From contig CAXYWB010000005.1 of the NCBI GenBank assembly GCA_964292695.1, positions 1 to 63,818 on the forward strand: 63,818 bases of DNA, read 5' to 3'. A program made the position numbers and the translations under genes. The stretch comes from UPXZ01 sp018055865. Its GTDB lineage: Bacteria; Bacteroidota; Bacteroidia; Bacteroidales; Paludibacteraceae. The notes beneath the pieces were generated by a model, which was not told the origin of the DNA, did no database searches, and was given only the letters and a program-made list of their open reading frames with translations. Of the stretch, positions 1 to 8,086 are shown one piece after another; the stretch's first letter is position 1, and each line of letters begins with the position of its first letter.

Positions 1-294
1 CTCTGAAGTTTGGTTAAAATTGGAAATGGAAATTACCGTAGCGGTTTCGCCTTCGGGATATACCGGACCAAAATCTTTCACCAAAGTAATGGTGTTGCCG
101 TCGGTTTTATAGAGTTGACTGCTTGTAGCGCTCCCCTGTCCGAAATAAAACACATGACCCTGGTAATAATTATCTTCACGGATTTGCTCCTGTTTCAGTT
201 CGTTGGCAGCAGTAAAAGTTGTGACTAATGTAAGCTGAGCAAACACACTTGTGCTCAGAAAAACGGCAATTGCAATCAGGTAATTTTTTTTCAT
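1..294 (-). CDS. Secreted protein with ELWxxDGT-like repeat, 5' part only
   Basis: The gene runs leftward out of the window; only the first 98 codons are present. The ATG lies at 292-294 and the frame stays open to base 1. The product starts with a Sec signal peptide (MKKNYLIAIAVFLSTSVFA, then Q). The mature part includes LYKTDGNTITLVKDF, which resembles the ELWxxDGTxxGTxLVKD repeat of large exported Bacteroidota proteins. Such proteins often carry a type IX secretion C-terminal domain, but that end is not visible here. A good Bacteroidota promoter lies 45-75 nt upstream. The repeat-family assignment rests on one repeat unit and is tentative. The ORF on the opposite strand (10-228) is a shadow. 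Confidence 0.7.
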   Translation of the reverse strand, partial: MKKNYLIAIAVFLSTSVFAQLTLVTTFTAANELKQEQIREDNYYQGHVFYFGQGSATSSQLYKTDGNTITLVKDFGPVYPEGETATVISISNFNQTSE

Positions 295-338
295 TGTAAT
301 TCACATTAAGTTACGATTTTGTTTCAATTTAATGATTG

Positions 339-369
339 CAAATTTATTGTACCGTTTGAATGTAAACAA
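339..369 (-). promoter_or_regulatory. Promoter of the left-edge secreted protein
   Basis: Read on the minus strand, TTG (369-367) is followed by 20 nt and TAAATTTG (346-339). This matches the Bacteroidota primary-sigma consensus TTG-N19-21-TAnnTTTG. The predicted transcript start leaves about 38 nt before the ATG at 294. A perfect palindrome overlaps the -33 element. Confidence 0.6.
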
Positions 370-387
370 TACCCACTAATGGGTATT
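368..387. repeat. Perfect 8-bp inverted repeat over a -33 box (candidate operator)
   Basis: AATACCCA and TGGGTATT are separated by CTAA. The palindrome overlaps the upstream edge of the promoter of the left-edge gene. It lacks a proper U-tract in the leftward direction, so it looks more like a protein-binding site than a terminator. The binding factor is unknown. Confidence 0.4.
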
Positions 388-390
388 TTT

Positions 391-436
391 AAAAAGAAGA
401 AAACGAAGTAACAGAAATCCGTCACTTCGTTTTTTT
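391..436 (-). terminator. Intrinsic terminator after aspC
   Basis: On the minus strand the stem pairs ACGAAGTGAC with GTTACTTCGT and is followed by a T-rich tract. It lies 30 nt beyond the aminotransferase stop codon and would also insulate the promoter of the left-edge gene. Confidence 0.7.
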
Positions 437-466
437 CTAAAAAAATAAAAATATTATATCCTGGTT

Positions 467-1660
467 TTATGAAAGTTTCTCCAGCGCAGTTTTTATTCTC
501 GTAAACGCTTCCACCAGTTTCTCATCGGAAGTGGCGTATGACATGCGGATGCAGGTTGGAGCTCCGAAATCGGTTCCTCCTACGCATGCCACATGTGCTT
601 CAGCAAGCAAGTAAAGTGCCAGATCTTCCGGATTATTGATGGTGGTTCCGTTGAAAACTTTGCCAAAATAGGCGCTGCAATCCGGGAACACATAGAAAGC
701 ACCCTTTGGCTCATTTACTTTCAGTCCGGGAATTTCGCGGGCCATCGTCACTACCAGATTTTTACGGCGCTCAAAAGCTACGCGCATATCTGCCACACAT
801 TGTTGATTGCCTGTGTAAGCAGCTTCCGCCGCTTTTTGAGCTATTGTACAAGGGTTGGAAGTGTACTGACCCTGAAGCGTACTACATGCGTCGGCAATCC
901 ATTTAGGCGCGGCTATCCATCCCAGACGCCAGCCGGTCATGGCGTATCCTTTCGAAACTCCGTTGACTATTACTGTTCGGTCGAATACTTCCGGAAATTC
1001 GGCAATGCTCACGTGTTTGTCCAGGTAGTTGATGTGCTCGTAGATTTCGTCGGAAAGGATGATGATTTCGGGATATTTTGCCAGTACATCGGCCAATCCT
1101 TTCAACTCCTCACGCGTATACACGCTTCCGGTCGGGTTGGAGGGCGAACAGAGCATGATCACTTTTGTCTGGGGTGTGATAGCAGCTTCCAGTTGCTCCG
1201 GCGTGATTTTGAAATCGCTTTCGATATCTGAATAGATTATCACGGGAGTTCCGTCGGCTATTTTTACCATTTCGGGATAGCTCACCCAGAAAGGTGCCGG
1301 AATAATCACCTCGTCGCCTTTGCCTACAACCGCCATCAGCACATTGCAAAGCGACTGCTTGGCACCGTTGGAGCATACAATTTGAGCAGGTGTGTAAGTC
1401 AGATCGTTTTCATTCTTCAGTTTTTCACAGATTGCTTTGCGAAGTTCGGGAAAACCCACCACCGGCGAATAAAACGAAAAATTATCGTCAATTGCCTTTT
1501 TAGCAGCTTCTTTTATGTGATGGGGCGTGTTGAAATCAGGTTCACCCACACTCAGACTAATTACATCAACTCCCTGAGCTTTAAGCTCGTTGCTTTTTTG
1601 TGCCATTGCAAAAGTGGCTGATGGCGACAGAGACGCCAATCGTTCGGATACTTGTAACAT
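467..1660 (-). CDS. aspC: Aspartate aminotransferase, PLP class I fold
   Basis: A 397-residue cytosolic PLP enzyme that should interconvert aspartate plus 2-oxoglutarate and oxaloacetate plus glutamate. The class I/II aminotransferase signatures are all present: SNPTG (174-178, with the PLP-contacting Asn), SDEIYE with the cofactor Asp204 and Tyr207, and NGVSKGYAMTGWRLG, in which Lys237 forms the Schiff base. The N-terminal MLQVSERLASLSPSATFAM is typical of the Ib subgroup found in Bacteroidota, so the start is secure. It is transcribed alone, with a promoter-like box 37 nt upstream and a strong terminator behind. Specificity for aspartate versus other amino acids cannot be proved from sequence. 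Confidence 0.92.
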   Translation of the reverse strand: MLQVSERLASLSPSATFAMAQKSNELKAQGVDVISLSVGEPDFNTPHHIKEAAKKAIDDNFSFYSPVVGFPELRKAICEKLKNENDLTYTPAQIVCSNGAKQSLCNVLMAVVGKGDEVIIPAPFWVSYPEMVKIADGTPVIIYSDIESDFKITPEQLEAAITPQTKVIMLCSPSNPTGSVYTREELKGLADVLAKYPEIIILSDEIYEHINYLDKHVSIAEFPEVFDRTVIVNGVSKGYAMTGWRLGWIAAPKWIADACSTLQGQYTSNPCTIAQKAAEAAYTGNQQCVADMRVAFERRKNLVVTMAREIPGLKVNEPKGAFYVFPDCSAYFGKVFNGTTINNPEDLALYLLAEAHVACVGGTDFGAPTCIRMSYATSDEKLVEAFTRIKTALEKLS

Positions 1661-1696
1661 AATGTATAAGCTTTATTCTTTGTCAATAATTTTGCG

Positions 1697-1704
1697 CAAA
1701 TTTA
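1697..1704 (-). promoter_or_regulatory. -7 box upstream of aspC
   Basis: TAAATTTG on the minus strand, 37 nt before the aspC ATG, fits TAnnTTTG. No good TTG lies at the ideal distance. Confidence 0.4.
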
Positions 1705-1762
1705 ATCATTATTATTTAATTTTCCCCTTTTTTCAATCAAATAAACAGGTATTTTGGAAAAT

Positions 1763-2596
1763 TCAATTAATTTTTGACATTTTTGTCTCTTCCAGTCGTT
1801 CACGAATCATTTTCCTGGTAGTTTCGTACCCCAGTTCATATATTTCGCGACTTTTTTCCGTTTCAAAAGTTTCATAGTTTCCCATATCCACAGGCTCAAT
1901 CAGAAAATCGCACAATTCTTTATCGGCCAAAATGTTAGCTTTGAACATAAAGTGATACGTGCGCATAGCCACATTCAGCACCGACATTTTGTATTCATCG
2001 GCTACCAAGGGACTTGCGTTGATTCCTATCACTTTTTCGCAATCGTTGCGGATGATGCTTACAGGAAAATTTTTGAAAACTCCCCCATCCACATAATGCT
2101 CTCCATCAATCACGCGGGGTGAAAATAGCACCGGCACACTCGACGAAGCCATGATGGCAGGCAATAGTTTCCCGCTTGAGAAAACCACGCTTTGTCCCCG
2201 GTCCAGATTGGTGGCGACTATGCGCAACGGTATTTTCAGCTCTTCGAATGTTTTAGCCCGCAACCGGCTTCCCAGGTATTTTTCGAATCGATCATTCTTG
2301 AACAATCCTCCTGCAGGTACCTGCAGTTTAGTCATTTTTCGGAATTCGATATGTTCGAATATTTCGGCAATTTCATCAGGCGAGTATCCATCGGCATACA
2401 GCGCTCCTACTATAGCTCCGGAGCTCACTCCCGAAATGATATCCGGCTTAATTCCAACTTCTTCGAGCGCTTTCAGTACGCCTGCATGGCACATTCCTTT
2501 AATCCCACCGCCACTCATGGCAATTCCTGTTCTGTAGGGTTTAAGCGAAAATATTGATTCGACCAATGTGGTTACCGGATTGGACAACTTATTCAT
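1763..2596 (-). CDS. Patatin-like phospholipase (RssA/YlbK-like)
   Basis: A 277-residue serine esterase of the patatin family, expected to hydrolyse phospholipid or other acyl esters with a Ser-Asp dyad. It shows the glycine-rich oxyanion loop GGGIKG (29-34), the nucleophile elbow GVSSG with Ser58, and the DGG motif with Asp170. No signal peptide or long transmembrane segment is visible, so it is probably cytosolic or membrane-peripheral. I chose the ATG at 2596; a TTG two codons upstream (2602) is in frame but less likely. It lies 102 bp upstream of aspC in the same direction, and a separate promoter for aspC makes an operon doubtful. The physiological substrate is unknown. Confidence 0.88.
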   Translation of the reverse strand: MNKLSNPVTTLVESIFSLKPYRTGIAMSGGGIKGMCHAGVLKALEEVGIKPDIISGVSSGAIVGALYADGYSPDEIAEIFEHIEFRKMTKLQVPAGGLFKNDRFEKYLGSRLRAKTFEELKIPLRIVATNLDRGQSVVFSSGKLLPAIMASSSVPVLFSPRVIDGEHYVDGGVFKNFPVSIIRNDCEKVIGINASPLVADEYKMSVLNVAMRTYHFMFKANILADKELCDFLIEPVDMGNYETFETEKSREIYELGYETTRKMIRERLEETKMSKIN

Positions 2597-2664
2597 AGTC
2601 AAAAAGGAGGTTATGTTTCTTCTACAAAATTACGGTTTTTTCTTTTAATAAAATAGTTTATTCG

Positions 2665-2672
2665 TATCTTTG
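2665..2672 (+). promoter_or_regulatory. -7 box upstream of the DUF456 gene
   Basis: TATCTTTG matches TAnnTTTG. It implies an unusually long 5' leader of about 140 nt before the DUF456 start, and this leader contains a 21-codon ORF. Confidence 0.45.
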
Positions 2673-2750
2673 TGTATCGGAAGTCAGACTTTCAGATGTC
2701 GGACACAGGACAGTCAGATTTTTCTAAATCTTACTTTCACCGGAAAAAAA

Positions 2751-2816
2751 ATGGAATGTAAATTAATCTTTGATTCATTAAAAAATATCCCCGCTGACTG
2801 GCTGGAATTCAGGTAA
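2751..2816 (+). CDS. Possible 21-residue upstream ORF
   Basis: ATG at 2751 to TAA at 2814-2816 encodes MECKLIFDSLKNIPADWLEF plus a final R. The stop lies only 5 nt before the DUF456 ATG, and both lie in the leader of the same predicted transcript. The spacing would allow translational coupling. I do not recognise the peptide, and it could be chance. Confidence 0.25.
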   Translation: MECKLIFDSLKNIPADWLEFR

Positions 2817-2821
2817 CTACA

Positions 2822-3295
2822 ATGGAAATAATTTTAATCATAACAGCATTTACCTGCATCGTAGTGGGTATTATCGGTTCAGTATTACCCGTTTTGCCCG
2901 GTGTACCGTTGAGTTATGCCGGCATTTTGCTCCTTCATTTTACAGAAAAAGTGCAATTCTCCATCCCATTTCTGATTCTTTGGTTAGTTTTGGTCATTTT
3001 GGTGCAACTGCTTGACTACTACGTGCCAATCTGGGGAACCCGGAAATTCGGCGGCAGCAAACGGGGAGTTTGGGGATGTGCCATTGGGATGGTGGTCGGA
3101 TTGTTTTTCGGCCCGTGGGGCATTGTGCTCGGACCTTTCGTGGGCGCCATTGTAGGCGAACTTTCCGGCGGAAAACAGACGCAGGCTGCCATCAAAGCCG
3201 GATTTGGATCGTTTATCGGTTTTCTGCTGGGAATTGTTTCGAAGCTGGTTGTCGGTGGATTTTTGTTGTATTATGCGATAGAAGCTGTCGTATGA
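2822..3295 (+). CDS. DUF456 family small membrane protein
   Basis: A 157-residue integral inner-membrane protein of unknown function. It starts with a hydrophobic helix and the family-typical segment SVLPVLPGVPLSYAGILLL. Two further hydrophobic blocks rich in paired glycines follow (around 80-110 and 125-155). The Gly-Pro-Gly pattern, with GPWGIVLGPFVGAIVGE in the middle, is characteristic of DUF456. No catalytic residues are evident. The gene follows a long leader and is followed by a weak hairpin (TGCGGT and ACCGCA, 3365-3382) and a GC-rich repeat before the next gene. Confidence 0.85.
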   Translation: MEIILIITAFTCIVVGIIGSVLPVLPGVPLSYAGILLLHFTEKVQFSIPFLILWLVLVILVQLLDYYVPIWGTRKFGGSKRGVWGCAIGMVVGLFFGPWGIVLGPFVGAIVGELSGGKQTQAAIKAGFGSFIGFLLGIVSKLVVGGFLLYYAIEAVV

Positions 3296-3389
3296 ACGGC
3301 ATATAGCTGATTAACAGCACCTTGTCTTAATTTGAATTCTCACAATATATATATTTATACAACATGCGGTCATATAACCGCAGTTTCTA

Positions 3390-3416
3390 TTCCCCCATGG
3401 GGGATTTAGGGGGCTT
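3390..3416. repeat. GC-rich intergenic repeat, reverse copy (a)
   Basis: The copy reads TTCCCCCATGGGGGATTTAG then GGGGGC and ends about 7 nt before the ATG of the helicase gene. Its reverse complement resembles the forward consensus TGCCCCCTAA followed directly by CCCCCTAAAGGGGG, which is seen repeatedly at 16-18 kb and 55-60 kb. Confidence 0.7.
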
Positions 3417-3422
3417 CCATTT

Positions 3423-6400
3423 ATGCTAAACATCTATCGCGCTTCTGCCGGCTCCGGCAAAACATTTCGGCTGACAAAGGACTATATCGGGCTTTTGTTT
3501 GATTCGTTGGGGAAATACGACCGCCCACATCGTCGTATTTTGGCTGTAACTTTTACCAACAAAGCGACCGACGAAATGAAATCGCGCATACTGCAGGAAC
3601 TCCATGCGCTTGCAAGAGGTGAAAAATCCGATTATCGGGCCGATCTGATGAAAGAATTCACGCTGACAGAAAATGAAGTAAACCAGCGCGCCGGAAAAAT
3701 CCTGATACGCATTCTGCACGATTATTCATCGTTTTCCATCAGTACTATCGACAAGTTTTTCCAGCAGGTGGTTCGCTCGTTTGCTCGGGAAATTGGCATA
3801 AGCGGCGGTTACAACCTGGAGCTGGACACAGAAACCACCCTGCAACAGGCCGTGGAAAATCTTTATATGGATTTGTCGGCCAAGGGAAATGAACAATTGC
3901 TGAGTTGGATGACCGATTTTCTGAAGGAGCAGATTGAAGATGGGAAAAGCTGGCGTGTGGACAAAGAAATTACAAATTTTGGCAGAGAAATTTTCAAGGA
4001 AAACTACCAGCACAAAGCCGAAGAGATAAGCGAAAAACTCCATAACAAAGAGTTTTTGAAACAATACCGCAAAAAACTGAGGCTGATAATTTCAGATTTT
4101 GATAAAGAAGTGGCAGATGAAGTAGGTAAAGCATTGCATGCTATTTCAAGCCAGGGAATAAGCGGAGCAGATTTCAGCGGGAAAAAGTTGGAAAGCAATC
4201 TGCTTAAAATAAGTCCCAAAAAGGATTATGATTTATCAAAAAACACAACGATAGCCAAATTTGCTGACGATGTAGAGAATTGTTGGAATAAAACAGCTCC
4301 AACGCACATCAAAGAAGCCATTGAAAACGCTTACAACAACGGTCTGGGGGAAAGTCTGAGAAACATCACCGAATTGCTTACAAGGGGAATTATCCCTTAC
4401 AATACTGCTAAAATAATCAACAAACACCTCAGCACGCTCGGCATCCTTTCTGACCTGGCTTTACAGATAAAAAGACTGACCAACGAACAAAACATAATGC
4501 TGCTGGCAGACACAAATTTGCTGCTGAACAAAATCATCGACGATAGTGAGACTCCTTTCGTGTACGAACGAACGGGCGTAAACATTGATCATTACATGAT
4601 TGATGAGTTTCAGGACACTTCCTTACTACAATGGAAAAATTTCAAACCGCTGATTTCGAACAGCTTGGCCGGTGGCGGAAAAAACATGGTAGTGGGTGAT
4701 GTGAAGCAAAGTATTTACCGCTGGCGAAATTCGGACTGGAAACTACTTGACCAACAGGTAAATAATGATTTTTCTTCTTTACAAATCAAACAAAACACAC
4801 TGGATGTAAACTGGCGAAGTGATAAAAATATCATTCACTTCAACAATTCTTTTTTCAAACATGCAGCAGGAAAGTTGCAGGAGAAATTAAATGCCGGAAT
4901 CGGTACAGCAGGCATCGAAAATCCAAACCTGGAGGCTCTAAAATCAAAGATTTCACATGCTTACAGTGACATAGAACAACACGTTTCGGGAAATGCCGAA
5001 TCAGGACATGTTCAGATTCAGTTCGTTGATAAAGAAGGTATTAAAGCCGACTGGGAAACGGCGGTATTAGAAAAAATTCCCGCATTGCTCGAGGAGTTGG
5101 TTGACAGAGGATTCAAACCGAAAGATGTTGCTTTTTTGGTAAGAAATAACGATCATGCCACTACATTGATTAATTATTTGGTGACATTCAAAAACTCACC
5201 GGGAGCACGTCCCGGATTCAGCTACGAAATTGTAGGAAATGAAGGTCTGACAATGACTTCATCGTCTTCGGTCAATTTTATAATTTCCACATTAAAGTTG
5301 ATTTTCAATCCGAACGACGATGTGAACCGAGCAATAATGCAATACGAATACCAGCTCGGTAAATTGAAACGGAGTGAAGATGAATCTGTTCGCTCGTGTC
5401 TGACAGGCAAAGGAGAAGGAAATGCAGCTCAATCGACACTATTCACTGACGAAGAAAATGCATGTTTGGAAGAAATGAGCCATCTATCGCTCTTTGAAGC
5501 TACCGAAAAGCTCATCAGTGTATTTCAGCTGGAAAAATGGTATGGCGAAACCGTCTTTCTGCAAGCATTCCAGGATCTTGTTTTCAAATTTATAAACAAT
5601 CGCAACGCCGACCTGAACAGTTTTCTAAGCTGGTGGGACGAAAATGGAGAAAAGCAATTTATTAATGCTCCGGAGAATGAGCAGGCATTTCGGGTTATGA
5701 CCATTCACAAATCAAAAGGACTTGATTTCAAAGTAGTTATAATTCCTTTTTGCAACTGGAATATCGATGCTGCGGGTTTTACAGCACCGTTGCTTTGGTG
5801 CGAAACATCCTTAGCTCCATTCGATGAACTGCCTCTGATGCCCGTTCAATACAGCAAAGTGCTTGAAAACACCATTTTCCGGAACGAATATTTCGATGAA
5901 CAAATGCATCAGTTTGTCGACAATCTGAATCTTGCGTACGTGGCTTTTACCCGGGCAAGAAATGAAATGATTTGCTTTGCCGAGGCACCTTCTGATACTA
6001 CTTTGAAAAATTTGACCAAAATATCCGATTTATTGTTCAAATCTTTGAATGAAAACGATGACCTTAGCCATTGCTGGAATGAAGAAAAAACGGTTTTTGA
6101 AATCGGTGAGCCCACCAGAGCCGTATACAAAGTGAAAAAGACAGAAGGAATTTCAAAAAAACTGACCTCCTACCCTGTCATCGACAGCAGCGACAGGCTG
6201 AAAATACGTCACACAAGCGCCGACTACTGGAAAACAGCTTCAATATCCGAAAGCCGGGTGAACTACGGTACCATCATGCACGACATTCTGCGCCAAACCA
6301 TCTGCAGGGGCGACGAAGAAAAAGCGATAATCCTGCAGCTTTCGTCCGGAAAAATAAGCCAGACTGATTTGCCAGAAATACGCCAGGAGTTGGAGCGATT

Positions 6401-6677
6401 CTGGTCACTGCCCGAAGTGGATGAGTGGTTTGACCATTCTGCCGAGGTACTGAACGAAGCCACAATTTTACATCCCGAAGGCTACAAATACCGTCCAGAC
6501 CGGGTGATACTGAAAAATAACAATGCAACTGTCATTGATTACAAATTCGGTCAGGAAGAACGAGCATTTCACATAAGGCAACTCCGCGGGTATTCGGATT
6601 TCTTGACCGAGATGGGATATAAACCCGTGAAAGCCTGTTTGTATTACGTGAGTTTGGGAAAATTGATTACCATTTAA
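3423..6677 (+). CDS. AddA/RecB-like UvrD helicase with PD-(D/E)XK nuclease
   Basis: A 1084-residue superfamily 1A helicase-nuclease, expected to process double-strand DNA ends for recombination. Visible motifs in order are Walker A ASAGSGKT (7-14), motif II IDEFQDTS (about 392), motif III GDVKQSIYRWR (about 425-435), motif V TIHKSKGLDFK (about 760) and motif VI AFTRAR (about 840). The C-terminal nuclease has YRPDRV followed by VIDYKFG (about 1022-1042), the Asp and Asp-x-Lys of the AddA/RecB nuclease. The AddB partner is usually encoded next to it, but no such gene is in this window. The start at 3423 places Walker A at the expected distance from the N-terminus. Confidence 0.88.
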   Translation: MLNIYRASAGSGKTFRLTKDYIGLLFDSLGKYDRPHRRILAVTFTNKATDEMKSRILQELHALARGEKSDYRADLMKEFTLTENEVNQRAGKILIRILHDYSSFSISTIDKFFQQVVRSFAREIGISGGYNLELDTETTLQQAVENLYMDLSAKGNEQLLSWMTDFLKEQIEDGKSWRVDKEITNFGREIFKENYQHKAEEISEKLHNKEFLKQYRKKLRLIISDFDKEVADEVGKALHAISSQGISGADFSGKKLESNLLKISPKKDYDLSKNTTIAKFADDVENCWNKTAPTHIKEAIENAYNNGLGESLRNITELLTRGIIPYNTAKIINKHLSTLGILSDLALQIKRLTNEQNIMLLADTNLLLNKIIDDSETPFVYERTGVNIDHYMIDEFQDTSLLQWKNFKPLISNSLAGGGKNMVVGDVKQSIYRWRNSDWKLLDQQVNNDFSSLQIKQNTLDVNWRSDKNIIHFNNSFFKHAAGKLQEKLNAGIGTAGIENPNLEALKSKISHAYSDIEQHVSGNAESGHVQIQFVDKEGIKADWETAVLEKIPALLEELVDRGFKPKDVAFLVRNNDHATTLINYLVTFKNSPGARPGFSYEIVGNEGLTMTSSSSVNFIISTLKLIFNPNDDVNRAIMQYEYQLGKLKRSEDESVRSCLTGKGEGNAAQSTLFTDEENACLEEMSHLSLFEATEKLISVFQLEKWYGETVFLQAFQDLVFKFINNRNADLNSFLSWWDENGEKQFINAPENEQAFRVMTIHKSKGLDFKVVIIPFCNWNIDAAGFTAPLLWCETSLAPFDELPLMPVQYSKVLENTIFRNEYFDEQMHQFVDNLNLAYVAFTRARNEMICFAEAPSDTTLKNLTKISDLLFKSLNENDDLSHCWNEEKTVFEIGEPTRAVYKVKKTEGISKKLTSYPVIDSSDRLKIRHTSADYWKTASISESRVNYGTIMHDILRQTICRGDEEKAIILQLSSGKISQTDLPEIRQELERFWSLPEVDEWFDHSAEVLNEATILHPEGYKYRPDRVILKNNNATVIDYKFGQEERAFHIRQLRGYSDFLTEMGYKPVKACLYYVSLGKLITI

Positions 6678-6782
6678 AGATGTTTTGAATCATTCGAATG
6701 CCGGATTTTGCTTTTTCTGTTTGAAATAAAGATTTTTGGGGAAAAATTACTCAAATCATTTTGCTGAATAAAAAAATATCTG

Positions 6783-6790
6783 TACTTTTG
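6783..6790 (+). promoter_or_regulatory. Promoter -7 box of rplS
   Basis: TACTTTTG matches TAnnTTTG and is followed by the GCA common at strong Bacteroidota promoters. It predicts a leader of about 80 nt before the rplS ATG. Confidence 0.6.
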
Positions 6791-6878
6791 CAGTCCAATT
6801 TTCAGCGTAATCTCTGGCAGCGAGCAAAATAAGTCTGTGAATATTGCGCAAAGTATCAACTTTAATAAAAATCAAATC

Positions 6879-7226
6879 ATGGACTTAATAAAAGTTGCAG
6901 AGCAATCGTTTGACGAAGTAAAAAACTTCCCCCCGTTCAAAGCCGGAGATACCGTAACCGTAGGATACCGCATCAAAGAAGGTAACAAAGAGCGTATTCA
7001 GGAATACCGGGGCGATGTTATTAAAATCGTAGGCCATCTGAACAAGAAACGTTTCACAGTTCGCAAAATGTCAGGAAACGTAGGCGTTGAGCGTATTTTC
7101 CCGATGGATTCACCCTTTGTTGAAAGCATCACAGTAAATAAAAGAGGTAAAGTTCGTCGCGCTAAGCTGTATTACCTGCGCGCACTTACCGGCAAAAAAG
7201 CACGTATCAAAGAAAGACGTTACTAA
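6879..7226 (+). CDS. rplS: 50S ribosomal protein L19
   Basis: A 115-residue large-subunit protein at the 30S/50S interface. The family core is intact, including FKAGDTVTVGYRIKEGNKER and IQEYRGDVIK. The usual basic C-terminus GKKARIKERRY is also present. I set the start at ATG 6879 (MDLIKVAEQSF), matching L19 homologues; an in-frame GTG 42 nt upstream would add a non-conserved extension that falls in the leader. It is a single-gene unit with its own promoter and a strong terminator 25 nt after the stop. The leader of about 80 nt is long enough to hold autoregulatory structure, which I could not resolve. Confidence 0.97.
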   Translation: MDLIKVAEQSFDEVKNFPPFKAGDTVTVGYRIKEGNKERIQEYRGDVIKIVGHLNKKRFTVRKMSGNVGVERIFPMDSPFVESITVNKRGKVRRAKLYYLRALTGKKARIKERRY

Positions 7227-7251
7227 AATTTTCGAAAGAATACGAAATAGT

Positions 7252-7290
7252 AAAGAGAAATTCACATTTGGATTTCTCTTTTTTTTTATC
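7252..7290 (+). terminator. Intrinsic terminator after rplS
   Basis: AAAGAGAAAT (7252-7261) pairs perfectly with ATTTCTCTTT (7272-7281), and a run of Ts follows. Confidence 0.85.
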
Positions 7291-7310
7291 AGCAGGAGCC
7301 AATTAATTTA

Positions 7311-7318
7311 TATCTTTG
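7311..7318 (+). promoter_or_regulatory. Promoter -7 box of the mlaE-mlaF operon
   Basis: TATCTTTG lies 26 nt before the mlaE ATG, giving a leader of about 20 nt. Confidence 0.6.
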
Positions 7319-7343
7319 TACTTCTCAAAAAAAAACATGAACT

Positions 7344-8084
7344 ATGGGATACCTCTATCAGACCGGCCAGTACGCATTACTTATGCGCAGGGTATTTGTT
7401 AAACCCGACCGTTGGAAAATGTTTTGGCGTCAGTTTCCGAAGGAACTTGAGAAACTGGGGCTTGAATCGCTGCCAATCGTAATCATCATCTCCATTTTTA
7501 TCGGTGCTATCATGACTATTCAGACAAAACTGAATACCGAGAACCCGCTTTTGCCTTCCTACAGTACAGGTTTGGTAACCCGCGATACGTTGTTGCTGGA
7601 ATTTTCTTCCACCATCATGTGTCTTATTCTGGCCGGAAAAGTAGGTTCAAACATAGCATCTGAAATAGGCACCATGCGCATTACCGAGCAAATTGACGCC
7701 ATCGAAATCATGGGAGTCAATTCTGCCAACTATCTTATACTGCCCAAAATAATGGCTTTCGTACTGATGATGCCTTTTTTGGTTATTTTCAGCATGGCGG
7801 TTGGTTTGTTTGGCGGATATCTGGTGGGTATGTTCAGTGACGTAATTTCTGTAGCCGATTACCTGCTTGGCATTCAGTATGCATTCATTCCTTACTATAT
7901 TTTCTACTCAGTTGTAAAATCTATCGTTTTTGCTTTTCTCATATCGTCGGTGGCGGCTTACTACGGGTACTACTCTTACGGCGGTGCGCTCGATGTGGGC
8001 AAAGCGAGCACCAACGCAGTAGTCAACAGCAGCATTTTAGTTCTGTTTTTCAATCTGCTCATTACCAATATAATGCTGAACTAA
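7344..8084 (+). CDS. mlaE: MlaE-type lipid ABC transporter permease
   Basis: A 246-residue inner-membrane permease of the MlaE/YrbE family, the membrane part of a phospholipid transporter acting between the inner and outer membranes. After an amphipathic N-terminal helix it shows about five hydrophobic segments. It also carries the family signature GKVGSNIASEIGTMRITEQ and DAIEIMGVN (about 98-126), which forms the coupling region. The ATPase mlaF follows after 2 nt. An MCE-domain protein (MlaD) is expected in the complex but is not encoded here. The ATG at 7344 is the only in-frame start near the promoter. Confidence 0.92.
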   Translation: MGYLYQTGQYALLMRRVFVKPDRWKMFWRQFPKELEKLGLESLPIVIIISIFIGAIMTIQTKLNTENPLLPSYSTGLVTRDTLLLEFSSTIMCLILAGKVGSNIASEIGTMRITEQIDAIEIMGVNSANYLILPKIMAFVLMMPFLVIFSMAVGLFGGYLVGMFSDVISVADYLLGIQYAFIPYYIFYSVVKSIVFAFLISSVAAYYGYYSYGGALDVGKASTNAVVNSSILVLFFNLLITNIMLN

Positions 8085-8086
8085 CA

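Noticed and set aside
593..1231. 212-codon ORF opposite aspC, and similar long antisense ORFs elsewhere
   Set aside because: They mirror well-supported genes on the other strand and carry no recognisable motif.
6837..6878. N-terminal extension of L19 from GTG 6837
   Set aside because: The extension falls in the leader and is absent from L19 homologues; ATG 6879 fits.
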